A stretch of DNA of 39,173 bases from Candidatus Epulonipiscium sp. (GCA_012518255.1 JAAYSX010000075.1:1-39173); one strand, 5' to 3'; shown: positions 26,014-35,722, counted from the stretch's first letter. Program-made: numbers and translations. The notes: a model not told the origin generated them from the letters alone.

Positions 26014-26406
26014 ATGGACTATTTAAACTTAATTAAAGAGGCCAAGTTGGCAATGCAAAACTCTTATTCACCATACTCAAATTTTGCAGTGGGGGCTGCA
26101 CTTATAACAAAAAAAGGTAAGGTCTACAAGGGATGTAATATTGAGAATGCATCTTATGGTGCAACTAATTGTGCAGAAAGAACAGCCCTTTTTAGTGCTA
26201 TTGCAAATGGAGAATCAGAAATTGAAGCAATGGCCATAGTATCTAGCGGAGGAGAATTTACATATCCATGTGGTATATGTAGGCAGGTTATGGCAGAGCT
26301 TATGCCAAATGGCAAACTAATTTTTTCAAATGATGAAAAGGAATATAAGGTTATGACAATAGATGAAATTTTACCGTATTCATTTACTAAGGAAGATATT
26401 AGGTAA
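26014..26406 (+). CDS. cdd: Cytidine deaminase
   Basis: Cdd converts cytidine and deoxycytidine to uridine and deoxyuridine in pyrimidine salvage. It is the short tetrameric type (130 residues). Zinc is bound by C53 (NCAER, where E55 is the proton shuttle) and by C86 and C89 (PCGICRQ). The N-terminal NSYSPYSNFAVGAAL and CNIENASYG segments bind the nucleoside. The ATG at 26014 follows AAGGGAAG, 30 bases after dgkA. Confidence 0.97.
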   Translation: MDYLNLIKEAKLAMQNSYSPYSNFAVGAALITKKGKVYKGCNIENASYGATNCAERTALFSAIANGESEIEAMAIVSSGGEFTYPCGICRQVMAELMPNGKLIFSNDEKEYKVMTIDEILPYSFTKEDIR

Positions 26407-26421
26407 AAATAGGAGGCAATA

Positions 26422-27324
26422 ATGGGACAATCATTTCATTCAGGATTTATAACACTAATAGGAAGGACTAACGTTGGTAAATCTACACTTATGAACCGCC
26501 TAGTAGGGGAGAAGATATCTATTATATCTAATAAACCTCAAACTACTAGGAATAGAATACAAAGTGTCTTGACAGAGGAAGATTTTCAGGCAATATTTAT
26601 AGATACACCAGGTATTCATAAACCACAAAACAAACTAGGCGAATACATGGTAAAAATGGCAAGGTCAACCTTAGGTGAGGTAGATATGATACTGTATCTA
26701 GTTGAACCAGGCAGGATAGGAGATGGAGACCTTGGTATTATAGATAGCTTAAAGCAAACAAAAACACCTGTAATACTAGTTATAAATAAGATAGATACTA
26801 TTTCAAGGGAAGAAATAGCAAAATTAATAGATGATTATAGGAAGTTATATAATTTTGATGAGATTGTACCTGTTTCAGCCACTGAAGGTGAAAATATAGA
26901 TACCCTAATGAGGCTTATTAAGGAAAGTCTACCAGAAGGACCGCAATACTTCCCAGATGATATGATAACAGATCAGCCAGAACGCCAGCTTGTTGCAGAA
27001 CTTATTAGGGAAAAGGCTTTGCATTTATTGCAAGAGGAGGTTCCCCATGGACTTGCTGTGGAGATTGATCTATTCTCACAAAGAGAAGACTCAGATATAA
27101 TAGATATAAATGCAACTATTGTTTGTGAAAGGGAATCCCATAAGGGAATAATAATCGGTAAAAAAGGTTCAATGCTTAAGGAAATTGGAACAAGGGCAAG
27201 GTATGATATTGAGCGTCTATTAGGTTCCAAGGTCTACCTTGAGCTTTGGGTTAAGGTTAAGAAGAATTGGAGAGACAGTGACTACCTAATAAAGAATTTT
27301 GGCTTCGACCAAAGAGACAACTAA
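26422..27324 (+). CDS. era: GTPase Era
   Basis: Era is an essential GTPase that binds the 3' end of 16S rRNA and checks 30S assembly. The 300 residues contain the G1 motif GRTNVGKS at 14-21, the switch II motif DTPGIHKP near 61, NKID (G4) and PVSATEG-type G5, followed by a KH domain with IIGKKGSMLKEIG near residue 237. The C-terminal KKNWRDSDYLIKNFGF is typical. The gene starts 15 bases after cdd with AGGAGG. A weak hairpin (ATATAGC 27326-27332 with GCTATAT 27348-27354) follows the stop. Confidence 0.98.
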   Translation: MGQSFHSGFITLIGRTNVGKSTLMNRLVGEKISIISNKPQTTRNRIQSVLTEEDFQAIFIDTPGIHKPQNKLGEYMVKMARSTLGEVDMILYLVEPGRIGDGDLGIIDSLKQTKTPVILVINKIDTISREEIAKLIDDYRKLYNFDEIVPVSATEGENIDTLMRLIKESLPEGPQYFPDDMITDQPERQLVAELIREKALHLLQEEVPHGLAVEIDLFSQREDSDIIDINATIVCERESHKGIIIGKKGSMLKEIGTRARYDIERLLGSKVYLELWVKVKKNWRDSDYLIKNFGFDQRDN

Positions 27325-27433
27325 CATATAGCAATATATAAGTCAAGGCTATATATATGGTATATTTTTAGTAGGATAAACTATTTATTTATGAGCAATC
27401 TAATAGTATAACAAACTGTTAGGGGGTATTATA

Positions 27434-27598
27434 ATGTATGTTGAGCAATTATGGAAATATTTTGAAGAGACAGGAAGTATAGAAACATACTTAGACATTA
27501 AAAGATATGAAAGATTGTATAATGAACATACAAGCTCAGGAGTAAAGGACAATGATATAGAGCAGGTAAGTGACAGTGATTTAGATGGGATGAAGTAA
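27434..27598 (+). CDS. yqzL: YqzL family protein
   Basis: This 54-residue protein fits the YqzL family, short proteins of unknown function found between era and recO in Firmicutes. The conserved part is the N-terminus (EQLWKYFEETGSIETYLDIK), with the pattern W-x2-F-x3-G-x2-xxYL; the C-terminal half is acidic and probably disordered. ATG 27434 follows AGGGGGT. Its stop lies 2 bases before the recO GTG, so translation is likely coupled. The assignment rests on both pattern and position. Confidence 0.8.
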   Translation: MYVEQLWKYFEETGSIETYLDIKRYERLYNEHTSSGVKDNDIEQVSDSDLDGMK

Positions 27599-27600
27599 TT

Positions 27601-28359
27601 GTGAATATAATCAAAACTAAGGGCCTTATTATGAAGGAGTATACAGTTAGGGAAAGTGATAAGTTTATTTGCATATTTACTAAAAGCAATGGAAAGCTGA
27701 TGGTAAATGCACCCTATGCCAAAAGGCACAATAGGGGGCTTGCAAGTGCAACTGAAGTATTTGTATATGGACAATTTGTAATCCAGGAAAACAGAGGAAA
27801 CTATAAACTTATACAGGTTGACATAATAGAGCCTTTTCATAATTTACGTAAAGATTTATTTAAATTAGCATATGGAGCCTATATATTAGAGTTTATTGAT
27901 GTAACTATGGAAGAAAACCTAGCATCTGCCAATGTCCTAAGGCTTGTAATTAGGACATTTCAGGCAATGTGCTCTGGTGCAATTAAAGAAAGCTTAATAA
28001 GGCATATATTTGAGCTTAAGCATATGTGCCTTATTGGTTTTATGCCTAATGTGTTTAATTGCAATATCTGTAACAAATCTTATAAGGAAATTGACCATCT
28101 TTGTTTCGATATAAGCGAGGGTGGGCTTGTGTGTGGTAATTGCTGTGACTTGGAGGGTGCATATTGCCATAAGATTTCAAGGGGAACCCTGCGAACAATG
28201 CAATATATAGTGTCAGTACATATTGATGACTTATTTAAATTTACAGTTACAGATGAAATCTTGAATGAATACGGACAAATAATTACAGATTATATAGATT
28301 ATTATATTAATAAAAAATTTAAGACATTAGAATTTATTAAAGATATTGAGACAATATAA
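27601..28359 (+). CDS. recO: DNA repair protein RecO
   Basis: RecO helps load RecA on single-stranded gaps with RecF and RecR. The 252 residues start with an OB-fold region (IIKTKGLIMKEYTVRESDKF and an AKRHNRGLASATEVF segment), followed by a helical domain and a zinc-finger-like cysteine cluster (CNICNKS and LVCGNCC). The start is GTG 27601 directly after the yqzL stop; the ribosome binding site is weak (GGGATGAAG in the yqzL tail), which supports coupling. The 3' end lies 22 bases before the polA GTG. Confidence 0.93.
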   Translation: MNIIKTKGLIMKEYTVRESDKFICIFTKSNGKLMVNAPYAKRHNRGLASATEVFVYGQFVIQENRGNYKLIQVDIIEPFHNLRKDLFKLAYGAYILEFIDVTMEENLASANVLRLVIRTFQAMCSGAIKESLIRHIFELKHMCLIGFMPNVFNCNICNKSYKEIDHLCFDISEGGLVCGNCCDLEGAYCHKISRGTLRTMQYIVSVHIDDLFKFTVTDEILNEYGQIITDYIDYYINKKFKTLEFIKDIETI

Positions 28360-28381
28360 GATTATAAATAGAGGTGTAAAT

Positions 28382-31057
28382 GTGGGTAAAAAGATATTAC
28401 TTGTAGATGGGCATAGCATTGTTCATAGGGCATTTTATGGGCTGCCATTATTAACAAATAAGGATGGAGAATACACAAATGCAGTATATGGATTTTTAAC
28501 AACCTTAATAAGCTCTATAGAAGAGGAAAAACCGGACTATTTAGCAGTGGCATTTGATCTTAGTGGTCCAACCTTTAGGCACGAAAAATACCCAGATTAC
28601 AAGGGAACAAGAAAGGGTATGCCTAAGGAACTAAGACCACAAATACCAATGCTAAAAGAAGTTTTGGATACAATGAATATATGTAGGTTTGAGATGGAGG
28701 GCTATGAAGCCGATGATATTTTAGGCACACTAGCTACACAATTAGAAAAGGATGGCTTTACAACTACTATATTATCAGGGGACAGGGATTTACTTCAGAT
28801 TGCTACAGACCAAATAAAAATAAGAATTCCCAAAACATCAAAAGGTAAAACTGAAATAGAAGAATATTATGCAAAAGATGTAATTGACACTTATGGGGTA
28901 ACACCAGATGAATATATAGATGTTAAAGGGTTAATGGGCGACACATCAGACAATATACCAGGTGTTCCAGGAGTTGGGGAAAAGACAGCACTTAGGCTAA
29001 TTAAAGAATATGGTAGCATGGAAAATGTAATAGATAATATTCCTAATATTAAACAGAAAAAGCTTTCAGAAAACCTAGAAACATATAAAGAACAAGCAAT
29101 ATCAAGTAAAATGCTAGCAACCATAGTTAAGGATATAGACATGGATATAAATCTAGCTGATTTGGAATATAGCCTAGTTTTATCAGGAGAGACAGTTGAA
29201 CTTTTCCAGAGATTAGAATTTAAAAACCTTTTAAATCGTATGGATTTTGAAAATGATGCATATGAAACTGGCGATATTGAGAAGTGCCATGTAGATTATC
29301 AACTTATAAATAATGAAACAGACCTTAAATTATTAGTTGAAAATATAAGTAATAGTGAAAGCTTTGCATATATATGTATTATGGATAATGAAGAATTATC
29401 TGGCATAGGCATTTGCTATAAGGATAATATAAGCTACTGGATTGAAGTATGTGAGAGCCTTACAATAGACCAGATAACAAGCAACTTAAAAGTGGTTTTT
29501 GAGAATAAAAATATTAAAAAAATAGGCCATAATGCTAAAGAGGATATGCATATACTAGCAGGGCATAATATAGAGTTACTAGGCCTAGAATTTGATACTA
29601 TGCTAGGCGCTTATGTACTTAACCCAACTAATAGCACATATGAAATAGATGAGCTAGGTCATATTTTTATATCAGAAAGTCATGAAAGTGAAGAAGCAGT
29701 ATTAGGCAAGGGGAGAAAGAAGAAATCTATATTTGACCTAGAAGAAGAAAAAAGAACATCCTGGATTAGTGCAAGGGCTAATATTGTTTATAGATCCTAT
29801 AGTGTTATAGATAAGCAGCTTAAGGAAAATGGCCAGGAAGAATTATTTTATAAAATAGAGATGCCCCTAATTAAAGTTCTTTATGATATGGAAAGGTTAG
29901 GAATAGCAATCAATGAAGAGGAGTTAGGACAATATGGGGAGTTAATCTCATCCAAAATAGAAACAATAACTGAGGAAATATATGATCTGGCAGGTGAAGA
30001 ATTTAATATTAATTCTCCTAAGCAGTTAGGTATAATACTATTTGAAAAACTAGAGATTCCACCTATTAAGAGGACAAAGACAGGATATTCTACAGCAGCA
30101 GATGTATTAGAAAAACTTGAAAAAGACTATCCTATAGTAGAAAAAGTCTTAGAATACAGGCATTTAAGCAAACTAAAATCTACCTATGTAGATGGTTTGT
30201 TTGCTGTTATAAATCAAGATACAGGCAGGATACATTCTACATTTAACCAGACCATAACATCAACAGGACGTATAAGTTCCACAGAGCCAAACCTTCAAAA
30301 TATACCTATTAAATTAGAGCTTGGCAGGAGAATACGTAAGGTGTTTATACCAAGAAATGAAGAATATATATTTGTAGATGCAGACTACTCCCAAATTGAA
30401 CTTAGGGTACTAGCTCATATATCAGAAGATCCAACCCTAATAAATGCATTTAAACATAATCAGGATATTCATAGGCTAACAGCTTCCCAGGTATTTGATA
30501 TACCATTTGATGAGGTAAGTGACCTTCAAAGGAATAATGCAAAGGCAGTTAACTTTGGTATTGTATATGGCATAAGCGCTTTTTCACTATCCCAGGACCT
30601 AGAAATAAGTAGGAAAGAAGCCCAGACCTATATAGATGGTTATTTTGCTAAATATCCAAAGGTCAAGGAATATCTAGATAATATTATAGGCTCCACCAAG
30701 GAAACAGGCTATGTTGAAACTCTTTTCCAAAGAAGAAGGGATGTACCGGAAATTAGGTCAAGCAACTTTAATGTAAGAAGTTTTGGGGAAAGAATAGCTA
30801 TGAATACACCTATACAGGGAACAGCTGCAGATATAATAAAGATAGCTATGATAAGGGTTCACAAGAGCCTTGAAGATAAGAATATGAAGTCCAAACTTAT
30901 ACTAACTGTACATGACGAATTGTTAGTAGAGGCACATAAGGATGAATTAGATGAAGTAAAAACAATCCTACAATCAGAAATGGAAAATGCGGTAAAACTT
31001 ACAGTTCCAATAGATGTAGATTTGCATACTGGAGACACATGGTATGATATGCAGTAA
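28382..31057 (+). CDS. polA: DNA polymerase I
   Basis: PolA fills gaps and removes RNA primers. The start is GTG 28382 with GAGGTG 5 bases upstream; the open frame continues back to 28346 inside recO but without a site. The 891 residues comprise a 5'-3' exonuclease domain (about 1-290, LLVDGHSIVHRAFYG, GYEADDILGTLA, GDTSDNIPGVPGVGEKTA), a 3'-5' exonuclease-like domain (about 305-480) and the polymerase domain (about 490-891) with DADYSQIELR (D668), NAKAVNFGIVYG and VHDELLVEA (H844, D845). In the proofreading domain I do not see the first D-x-E motif, so proofreading is probably lost, as in Bacillus and Thermus PolA. coaE follows after 12 bases. Confidence 0.97.
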   Translation: MGKKILLVDGHSIVHRAFYGLPLLTNKDGEYTNAVYGFLTTLISSIEEEKPDYLAVAFDLSGPTFRHEKYPDYKGTRKGMPKELRPQIPMLKEVLDTMNICRFEMEGYEADDILGTLATQLEKDGFTTTILSGDRDLLQIATDQIKIRIPKTSKGKTEIEEYYAKDVIDTYGVTPDEYIDVKGLMGDTSDNIPGVPGVGEKTALRLIKEYGSMENVIDNIPNIKQKKLSENLETYKEQAISSKMLATIVKDIDMDINLADLEYSLVLSGETVELFQRLEFKNLLNRMDFENDAYETGDIEKCHVDYQLINNETDLKLLVENISNSESFAYICIMDNEELSGIGICYKDNISYWIEVCESLTIDQITSNLKVVFENKNIKKIGHNAKEDMHILAGHNIELLGLEFDTMLGAYVLNPTNSTYEIDELGHIFISESHESEEAVLGKGRKKKSIFDLEEEKRTSWISARANIVYRSYSVIDKQLKENGQEELFYKIEMPLIKVLYDMERLGIAINEEELGQYGELISSKIETITEEIYDLAGEEFNINSPKQLGIILFEKLEIPPIKRTKTGYSTAADVLEKLEKDYPIVEKVLEYRHLSKLKSTYVDGLFAVINQDTGRIHSTFNQTITSTGRISSTEPNLQNIPIKLELGRRIRKVFIPRNEEYIFVDADYSQIELRVLAHISEDPTLINAFKHNQDIHRLTASQVFDIPFDEVSDLQRNNAKAVNFGIVYGISAFSLSQDLEISRKEAQTYIDGYFAKYPKVKEYLDNIIGSTKETGYVETLFQRRRDVPEIRSSNFNVRSFGERIAMNTPIQGTAADIIKIAMIRVHKSLEDKNMKSKLILTVHDELLVEAHKDELDEVKTILQSEMENAVKLTVPIDVDLHTGDTWYDMQ

Positions 31058-31069
31058 AGGGGAATTCTT

Positions 31070-31672
31070 ATGAAAATAATTGGTCTAGTTGGGGGGATGG
31101 GGTCAGGCAAGACTTCAGTAGTTGAATTAATAAACGAGAGTACAAATGCCCACATAATAAATGCCGATATTGTAGGGCATACAATCCTTAAAAAAGGAAA
31201 TCCAGCCTACTACCCAGTCATAGAATATTTTGGTAGTGAAATTTTAAGTAAAGATGGTGAAATAGACCGCAAGGTTTTGGGTAGGATAGTTTTTTCAGAT
31301 AAGAATAAATTAAAAAAGCTTAATGAAATTACCCACCCTTTAATTTATCAATCTATAAAAGAAGAAATATCTATAATAACTAAGAAAAATAAGTACGACT
31401 ATATAGTTATAGATGCAGCCCTACTAATCGAGATTAAATTAACTGAACTTGTAGATCAGGTGTGGGGTGTATACGCACCATTAGAAACTAGAATTAAGCG
31501 GGTTATGCTAAGGGATAAGTTTTCTAAAGAGGAAGCAAGAAAGCGAATATCTTCACAGTTACCATGGACTAAAATACAAGAATATATAGACATAGAAATA
31601 GATAACTCAGATAGTATAGATTATGTTAAAGAGCAAGTATATAAATTGCTAAATAAAACTTATAAGGAATAA
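31070..31672 (+). CDS. coaE: Dephospho-CoA kinase
   Basis: CoaE catalyses the last step of coenzyme A synthesis, phosphorylating dephospho-CoA with ATP. The 200 residues begin with the P-loop GGMGSGKT (8-15), followed by NADIVGHTILKKG, the lid region and IDAALLIE, and RDKFSKEEARKRISSQ, all typical. It is placed directly after polA, an order seen in many Firmicutes. The ATG follows AAGGGGAA. Confidence 0.96.
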   Translation: MKIIGLVGGMGSGKTSVVELINESTNAHIINADIVGHTILKKGNPAYYPVIEYFGSEILSKDGEIDRKVLGRIVFSDKNKLKKLNEITHPLIYQSIKEEISIITKKNKYDYIVIDAALLIEIKLTELVDQVWGVYAPLETRIKRVMLRDKFSKEEARKRISSQLPWTKIQEYIDIEIDNSDSIDYVKEQVYKLLNKTYKE

Positions 31673-31676
31673 TAAA

Positions 31677-32237
31677 ATGAATAATTATATGAGTATAGGT
31701 AAAAAGATAACAATAACCCTTTCTATTCTATTAATTGTATGCGCTACAATCCGCTATGCTATACTTCCTGTTTTTGTATTTCCCATGAAATACAAGGAAG
31801 AGGTACTAGCTAGTTCACAGCAGTATAATGTTGATCCCCTATTAATTTATTCAATTATTAGGGCAGAAAGTGACTTTGATTCGAATGCCGTATCCAATAG
31901 GGGGGCAAAAGGATTAATGCAAATAATGGATAAGACAGGTGAGTGGGCAGCATCTGAAATTAGTCTTGCAGAGTTTAGCAAGGATCAACTATTTGACCCT
32001 GCAATAAATATTAGAATTGGCTGCTGGTATATTGCCAAATTAATTAATCAATATGATGGAGATGTGGCAACAGCTTTAGCAGCATACAATGCAGGAACAG
32101 GCAATGTGTACAAATGGAAAAATAACAAGAAATATAGTGAAGATGGGGTTACAATAAATTACATACCATTTGAAGAAACAAGGAATTACATTAATAGGGT
32201 CAATAGGAACTTGAAATTTTATAGATACTTATACTAA
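31677..32237 (+). CDS. Membrane-anchored lytic transglycosylase (SLT, family 1)
   Basis: Lytic transglycosylases cleave the MurNAc-GlcNAc bond of peptidoglycan to leave 1,6-anhydro ends. The 186 residues have one N-terminal membrane segment (about 12-32) that would hold the domain on the outer face, then the SLT domain: catalytic E64 in IIRAESDF, AVSNRGAKGLMQIM, and LAAYNAGTGNVYKW. ENYINRV-like sequence follows near the end. The ATG is 4 bases after the coaE stop, with AAGGAAT upstream. This polA-coaE-SLT order is found in many clostridia. Confidence 0.94.
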   Translation: MNNYMSIGKKITITLSILLIVCATIRYAILPVFVFPMKYKEEVLASSQQYNVDPLLIYSIIRAESDFDSNAVSNRGAKGLMQIMDKTGEWAASEISLAEFSKDQLFDPAINIRIGCWYIAKLINQYDGDVATALAAYNAGTGNVYKWKNNKKYSEDGVTINYIPFEETRNYINRVNRNLKFYRYLY

Positions 32238-32248
32238 GGAGGATCTTC

Positions 32249-33802
32249 ATGACAAAGAAAAAAGTGCTATCTAGTATTATAGCTATTTGCCTAGTTAGTT
32301 TTCTTGTAACTGGCTGTAAGGGCTTGCTTAGATATCAAGAAGATGACAATGAAAGTGAAAATGAATTAATTGAAGAAGGAGATAATAGCTCACCTAAGAT
32401 AGACTATGATAATAAAATAAAGATATCAATGCGTAATCCATCTACTTTAAATCCAATTTTAAATATGGATGAAACTGTTGATAGGGCACTTAAAATAGTA
32501 TTTAGTTTTTTGGTTGACTTTAATGAAAATGATGAACCGGTGCCTAATCTTGCAAAATCCTGGAGCCTAGCAGAAGGTGGTACAGTGGTAGATATTAAGC
32601 TGGATACTAGCATAAAATGGCATGATGGTGAAAGCCTAAAGGCGGACGATGTAATATACACCCTAAAAACAATCCAAGAAGCTGAAAATAGCCCGTATAA
32701 GCCTTGTGTTAAAAACATACTAAGCTATACAGCAAGTTCAGAAGATACTGTTACAATAGTATATAAGGAACCTTTTAGTGGCTATGCTCATGGGCTATAC
32801 TTTCCGGTAATACCATCGCATATAGAGGACTTAAGTTTTAACCCTATTGGGACTGGGCCATATGCACTAGAAAGCTTTTCCAACAATAGAAATATGCTAC
32901 TAAAGAACAATAATAGTTATTTCAAGGGTTCACCTAAGATAGAAGAGATAGAAGTTATATTTAGCCCAGATACAGAAAGTGACTTAAATTCCTTTGATCA
33001 AGGTCTTATTGATGTTGTAAGTACAGATGTTATTGACTGGGAAAAATATGCTAAGAATAAGAAAAGCAATATTAATGAATATATGACCCTTAACTATGAC
33101 TACATAGGTATAAACTTTAATAAGCCTGCACTTCAAGAGGTTAAGACTCGGCAAGCATTACTCTATGCTAGCAATAGGGAGTATATACTTGAAAAAATTT
33201 ATTTATACCACGGCCAGGTTGTAGATGTACCAGTGTCACCAAGTTCTTGGTTGTATAACCAAGACTTAGTAATGTATGAGTCAAATGTTGACAAGGCTAA
33301 GGAGCTCTTAGAAGGGAATACATTGGAACTTAACCTATTAGTTAATAAGGATAATAGGCAAAGAATGAGCGTGGCCAGTGCCCTGCAAAAAATGTACAAG
33401 GATGTAGGAATCACCTTAAATATTATAGAGGCAAGTGAAGAAGAGTTTATGGAGAAGGTTCAAAGTAGGCAATTTGACCTATTCCTTGGAGGCTGGAATT
33501 TATCTATAATTCCTGATTTATCCTTTGCCTTTCACTCATCCTATGGGCAGGCAGCTACTAACTATGGTAATTATAGTAATGAGCAGATGGATAGCATCTT
33601 AAGGGAAGCCTTTAATGCTAGGAGTAATGAAGAGCTAAGGGAAGAGTACCTAAAAATGCAGACTCATTTTTCAGAGCAGCTACCATATATAAGCTTGTAT
33701 TTTAGGACGGCAGCATTATTAACCAATGAAAAGATTAAGGGGGATATTAATCCTCATCATATGAATCAGTATCAAAATATTCATATGTGGTATATTAACT
33801 AA
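32249..33802 (+). CDS. ABC transporter substrate-binding lipoprotein (family 5)
   Basis: Family 5 solute-binding proteins capture peptides, nickel or related ligands for an ABC importer. The 517 residues start with a lipoprotein signal, lipobox VTGC with Cys23, and an acidic linker (about 32-52). The SBP_bac_5 domain follows: LNPILNMDETVDRAL, DIKLDTSIKWHDGESLKADDVIYTL-type opening, NPIGTGPYAL, YIGINFNKPALQEVKTRQAL, and LGGWNLSIIPDLSFAFHS. AAGGAGGA gives a strong start 11 bases after the transglycosylase. No permease or ATPase gene is present here, so it is an orphan within this window. Ligand unknown. Confidence 0.93.
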   Translation: MTKKKVLSSIIAICLVSFLVTGCKGLLRYQEDDNESENELIEEGDNSSPKIDYDNKIKISMRNPSTLNPILNMDETVDRALKIVFSFLVDFNENDEPVPNLAKSWSLAEGGTVVDIKLDTSIKWHDGESLKADDVIYTLKTIQEAENSPYKPCVKNILSYTASSEDTVTIVYKEPFSGYAHGLYFPVIPSHIEDLSFNPIGTGPYALESFSNNRNMLLKNNNSYFKGSPKIEEIEVIFSPDTESDLNSFDQGLIDVVSTDVIDWEKYAKNKKSNINEYMTLNYDYIGINFNKPALQEVKTRQALLYASNREYILEKIYLYHGQVVDVPVSPSSWLYNQDLVMYESNVDKAKELLEGNTLELNLLVNKDNRQRMSVASALQKMYKDVGITLNIIEASEEEFMEKVQSRQFDLFLGGWNLSIIPDLSFAFHSSYGQAATNYGNYSNEQMDSILREAFNARSNEELREEYLKMQTHFSEQLPYISLYFRTAALLTNEKIKGDINPHHMNQYQNIHMWYIN

Positions 33803-33852
33803 AGAAACTTTAAAACACAACACTTAATAGATTAATAATAGGGGGATATCTT

Positions 33853-35694
33853 ATGCTAGAGAACCAAAAGGATAACTTGATTTTTGGCTTAGATATAGGT
33901 ACACGTACTATTATAGGAATAGTAGGATATAAGCTGGAAAATGAGTTTGTACTAGTTGCTTCTGAAGTGATTGAACATGAATCAAGGGCAATGGTAGATG
34001 GGCAAATTCATGATATACTAGCTGTAGCTAGGAGTGCTAAGAAGGTAAAAGAATCCTTGGAAGCAAAAATAGGTAGCCAGTTAAAAGAGGTATCTATAGC
34101 AGCGGCAGGTAGAGTATTAAAAACAGTAAAAGTTAATGTTTCACAAGAGTTTAATGAAGTAGAGACAATCAATAATTTTATGATTAAAGGGCTTGAGCTA
34201 CAAGGTATACATGAGGCCAAGAAACAGATTTCAAATGATGATTCTGAGGGTGGAGAGAATGGATACTTATACGTTGGCCATTCAGTAATTAATTACTACC
34301 TGAATAAGTATGCAATAGCCAACCTAGAAGAGCAAAGAGGCCAGGAAATAGGGGCTGATATACTAGCTACCTTCCTACCTAAGGTAGTTGTTGAAAGCCT
34401 ATATACAGTTATGGATAAAATAGGACTAAAGGTTATAAATATAACCTTGGAGCCAATAGCAGCCATGAACGCTGTAATACCTTCTAATTTAAGGCTGCTT
34501 AATTTAGCGCTTGTAGATATAGGTGCAGGGACATCTGATATTGCAATAACCCAAAAGGGAAGTGTTACAGCATATGGGATGATTCCCCTTGCAGGTGATG
34601 AAATTACAGAGAAGATTATACACACATATTTAGTGGATTTTGATACTGGGGAGAATATAAAACAACAGCTATCTAATGAGACTATAGAATTCATAGATAT
34701 AATAGGAATTTCCCATGAAATAGAATCAAAACATATTCATAAGGTTATAAGGAAAAATGTTGAGCAAATAGGAGAAGAAATTGCAAACAAGATTATAGAT
34801 CTTAATGGAGGGAATTCTCCCAATGCAGTATTTTGTGTAGGCGGGGCCAGCCAAACACCATATATAACAGAGATACTAGCTGATAGGCTAGCGCTACCAA
34901 TAGAAAGAGTATCCATAAGAAGTAGCCAGCATGCTACAATGGTTATTGATGATAAAAAAGAAATTGAAGGCCCAGAGAGTATTACGCCATTAGGCATCTG
35001 CTTAACAACAATAGCCAAAAAAGAAAATGACTATATGAATATTATGGTTAATGGTAAAATGGTAGAGTTATTACATACCAAGAACCTTACAGTTGAGGAT
35101 GCTGTAATTGCAATAGGACTTGACCATAAGGAGATAATAAGTGTAAGAGGTAAGACCCTGATGTTTAAGCTAAATGGGGAAAGAGTAAGGATAAAAGGTG
35201 AGCCAGGTGTTCAGCCAAGGATTTTACTTAACAATGAAAGTGCAAGCCTAGAAAGCCTTATATCAGAAGGTGATGAACTAGAAATTCATCCCGCCCAAAA
35301 TGGACAAGATGGTCAGGCGGATATGCTTAGCCTTATAGCAAGGTGCGGATTAGAAAAGGACCAGGCAAATATTATAGCTAATAATAAATTAGTAGATATC
35401 AGTTATATAATTAAAAACGGGGATGAAATTACTATAGAGAGCAATATAAAGAAAGAAGAAGTTAAAGAAGAAGCTAAGAAAGAACCTGAAAAAAAGGAAA
35501 TCCATATACTTGTAAATGGGGATGTAGTATCAATACCACAAGACCCAGAGCCTGTGGTTATAACAATATTTGATCATATTGACTTTGATTTATCTACACC
35601 TAAGGGTAATATAGTCATTAAACATAATGGACAAAGGGCAGTATATACGGATATACTAAAAGATGGTGACCGTGTAGAAGTTTATTGGGATTAA
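33853..35694 (+). CDS. FtsA/PilM-like actin-fold ATPase with C-terminal beta-grasp-like repeats
   Basis: The N-terminal 390 residues form an actin-type ATPase of the FtsA (COG0849) group: phosphate-1 loop FGLDIGTRTIIGIVG (about 12-26), AAGRVLKTV, phosphate-2 loop LVDIGAGTSDIAI, and adenosine motif FCVGGASQTPYI. Canonical FtsA is about 410-440 residues, so the 613-residue length means an extension of about 220 residues. That extension shows three module-like units, each ending in a GD motif: ISEGDELEI, IKNGDEITI and LKDGDRVEV, with a Lys/Glu-rich linker (about 535-550) before the last one. It lacks the FtsA C-terminal membrane helix. Long clostridial proteins of this kind are annotated as cell division FtsA; whether this is the divisome FtsA or a paralogue is not shown, since ftsZ is not nearby. 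Confidence 0.85.
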   Translation: MLENQKDNLIFGLDIGTRTIIGIVGYKLENEFVLVASEVIEHESRAMVDGQIHDILAVARSAKKVKESLEAKIGSQLKEVSIAAAGRVLKTVKVNVSQEFNEVETINNFMIKGLELQGIHEAKKQISNDDSEGGENGYLYVGHSVINYYLNKYAIANLEEQRGQEIGADILATFLPKVVVESLYTVMDKIGLKVINITLEPIAAMNAVIPSNLRLLNLALVDIGAGTSDIAITQKGSVTAYGMIPLAGDEITEKIIHTYLVDFDTGENIKQQLSNETIEFIDIIGISHEIESKHIHKVIRKNVEQIGEEIANKIIDLNGGNSPNAVFCVGGASQTPYITEILADRLALPIERVSIRSSQHATMVIDDKKEIEGPESITPLGICLTTIAKKENDYMNIMVNGKMVELLHTKNLTVEDAVIAIGLDHKEIISVRGKTLMFKLNGERVRIKGEPGVQPRILLNNESASLESLISEGDELEIHPAQNGQDGQADMLSLIARCGLEKDQANIIANNKLVDISYIIKNGDEITIESNIKKEEVKEEAKKEPEKKEIHILVNGDVVSIPQDPEPVVITIFDHIDFDLSTPKGNIVIKHNGQRAVYTDILKDGDRVEVYWD

Positions 35695-35722
35695 ATAAAA
35701 CATATAAAAGAGAGGTACTATT

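Noticed and set aside
27400-27840. Minus-strand frames of 63-146 residues over yqzL and recO
   Set aside because: Translation is dominated by Ser, Leu and Tyr without motifs, and the opposite strand holds the conserved yqzL and recO genes with proper starts.
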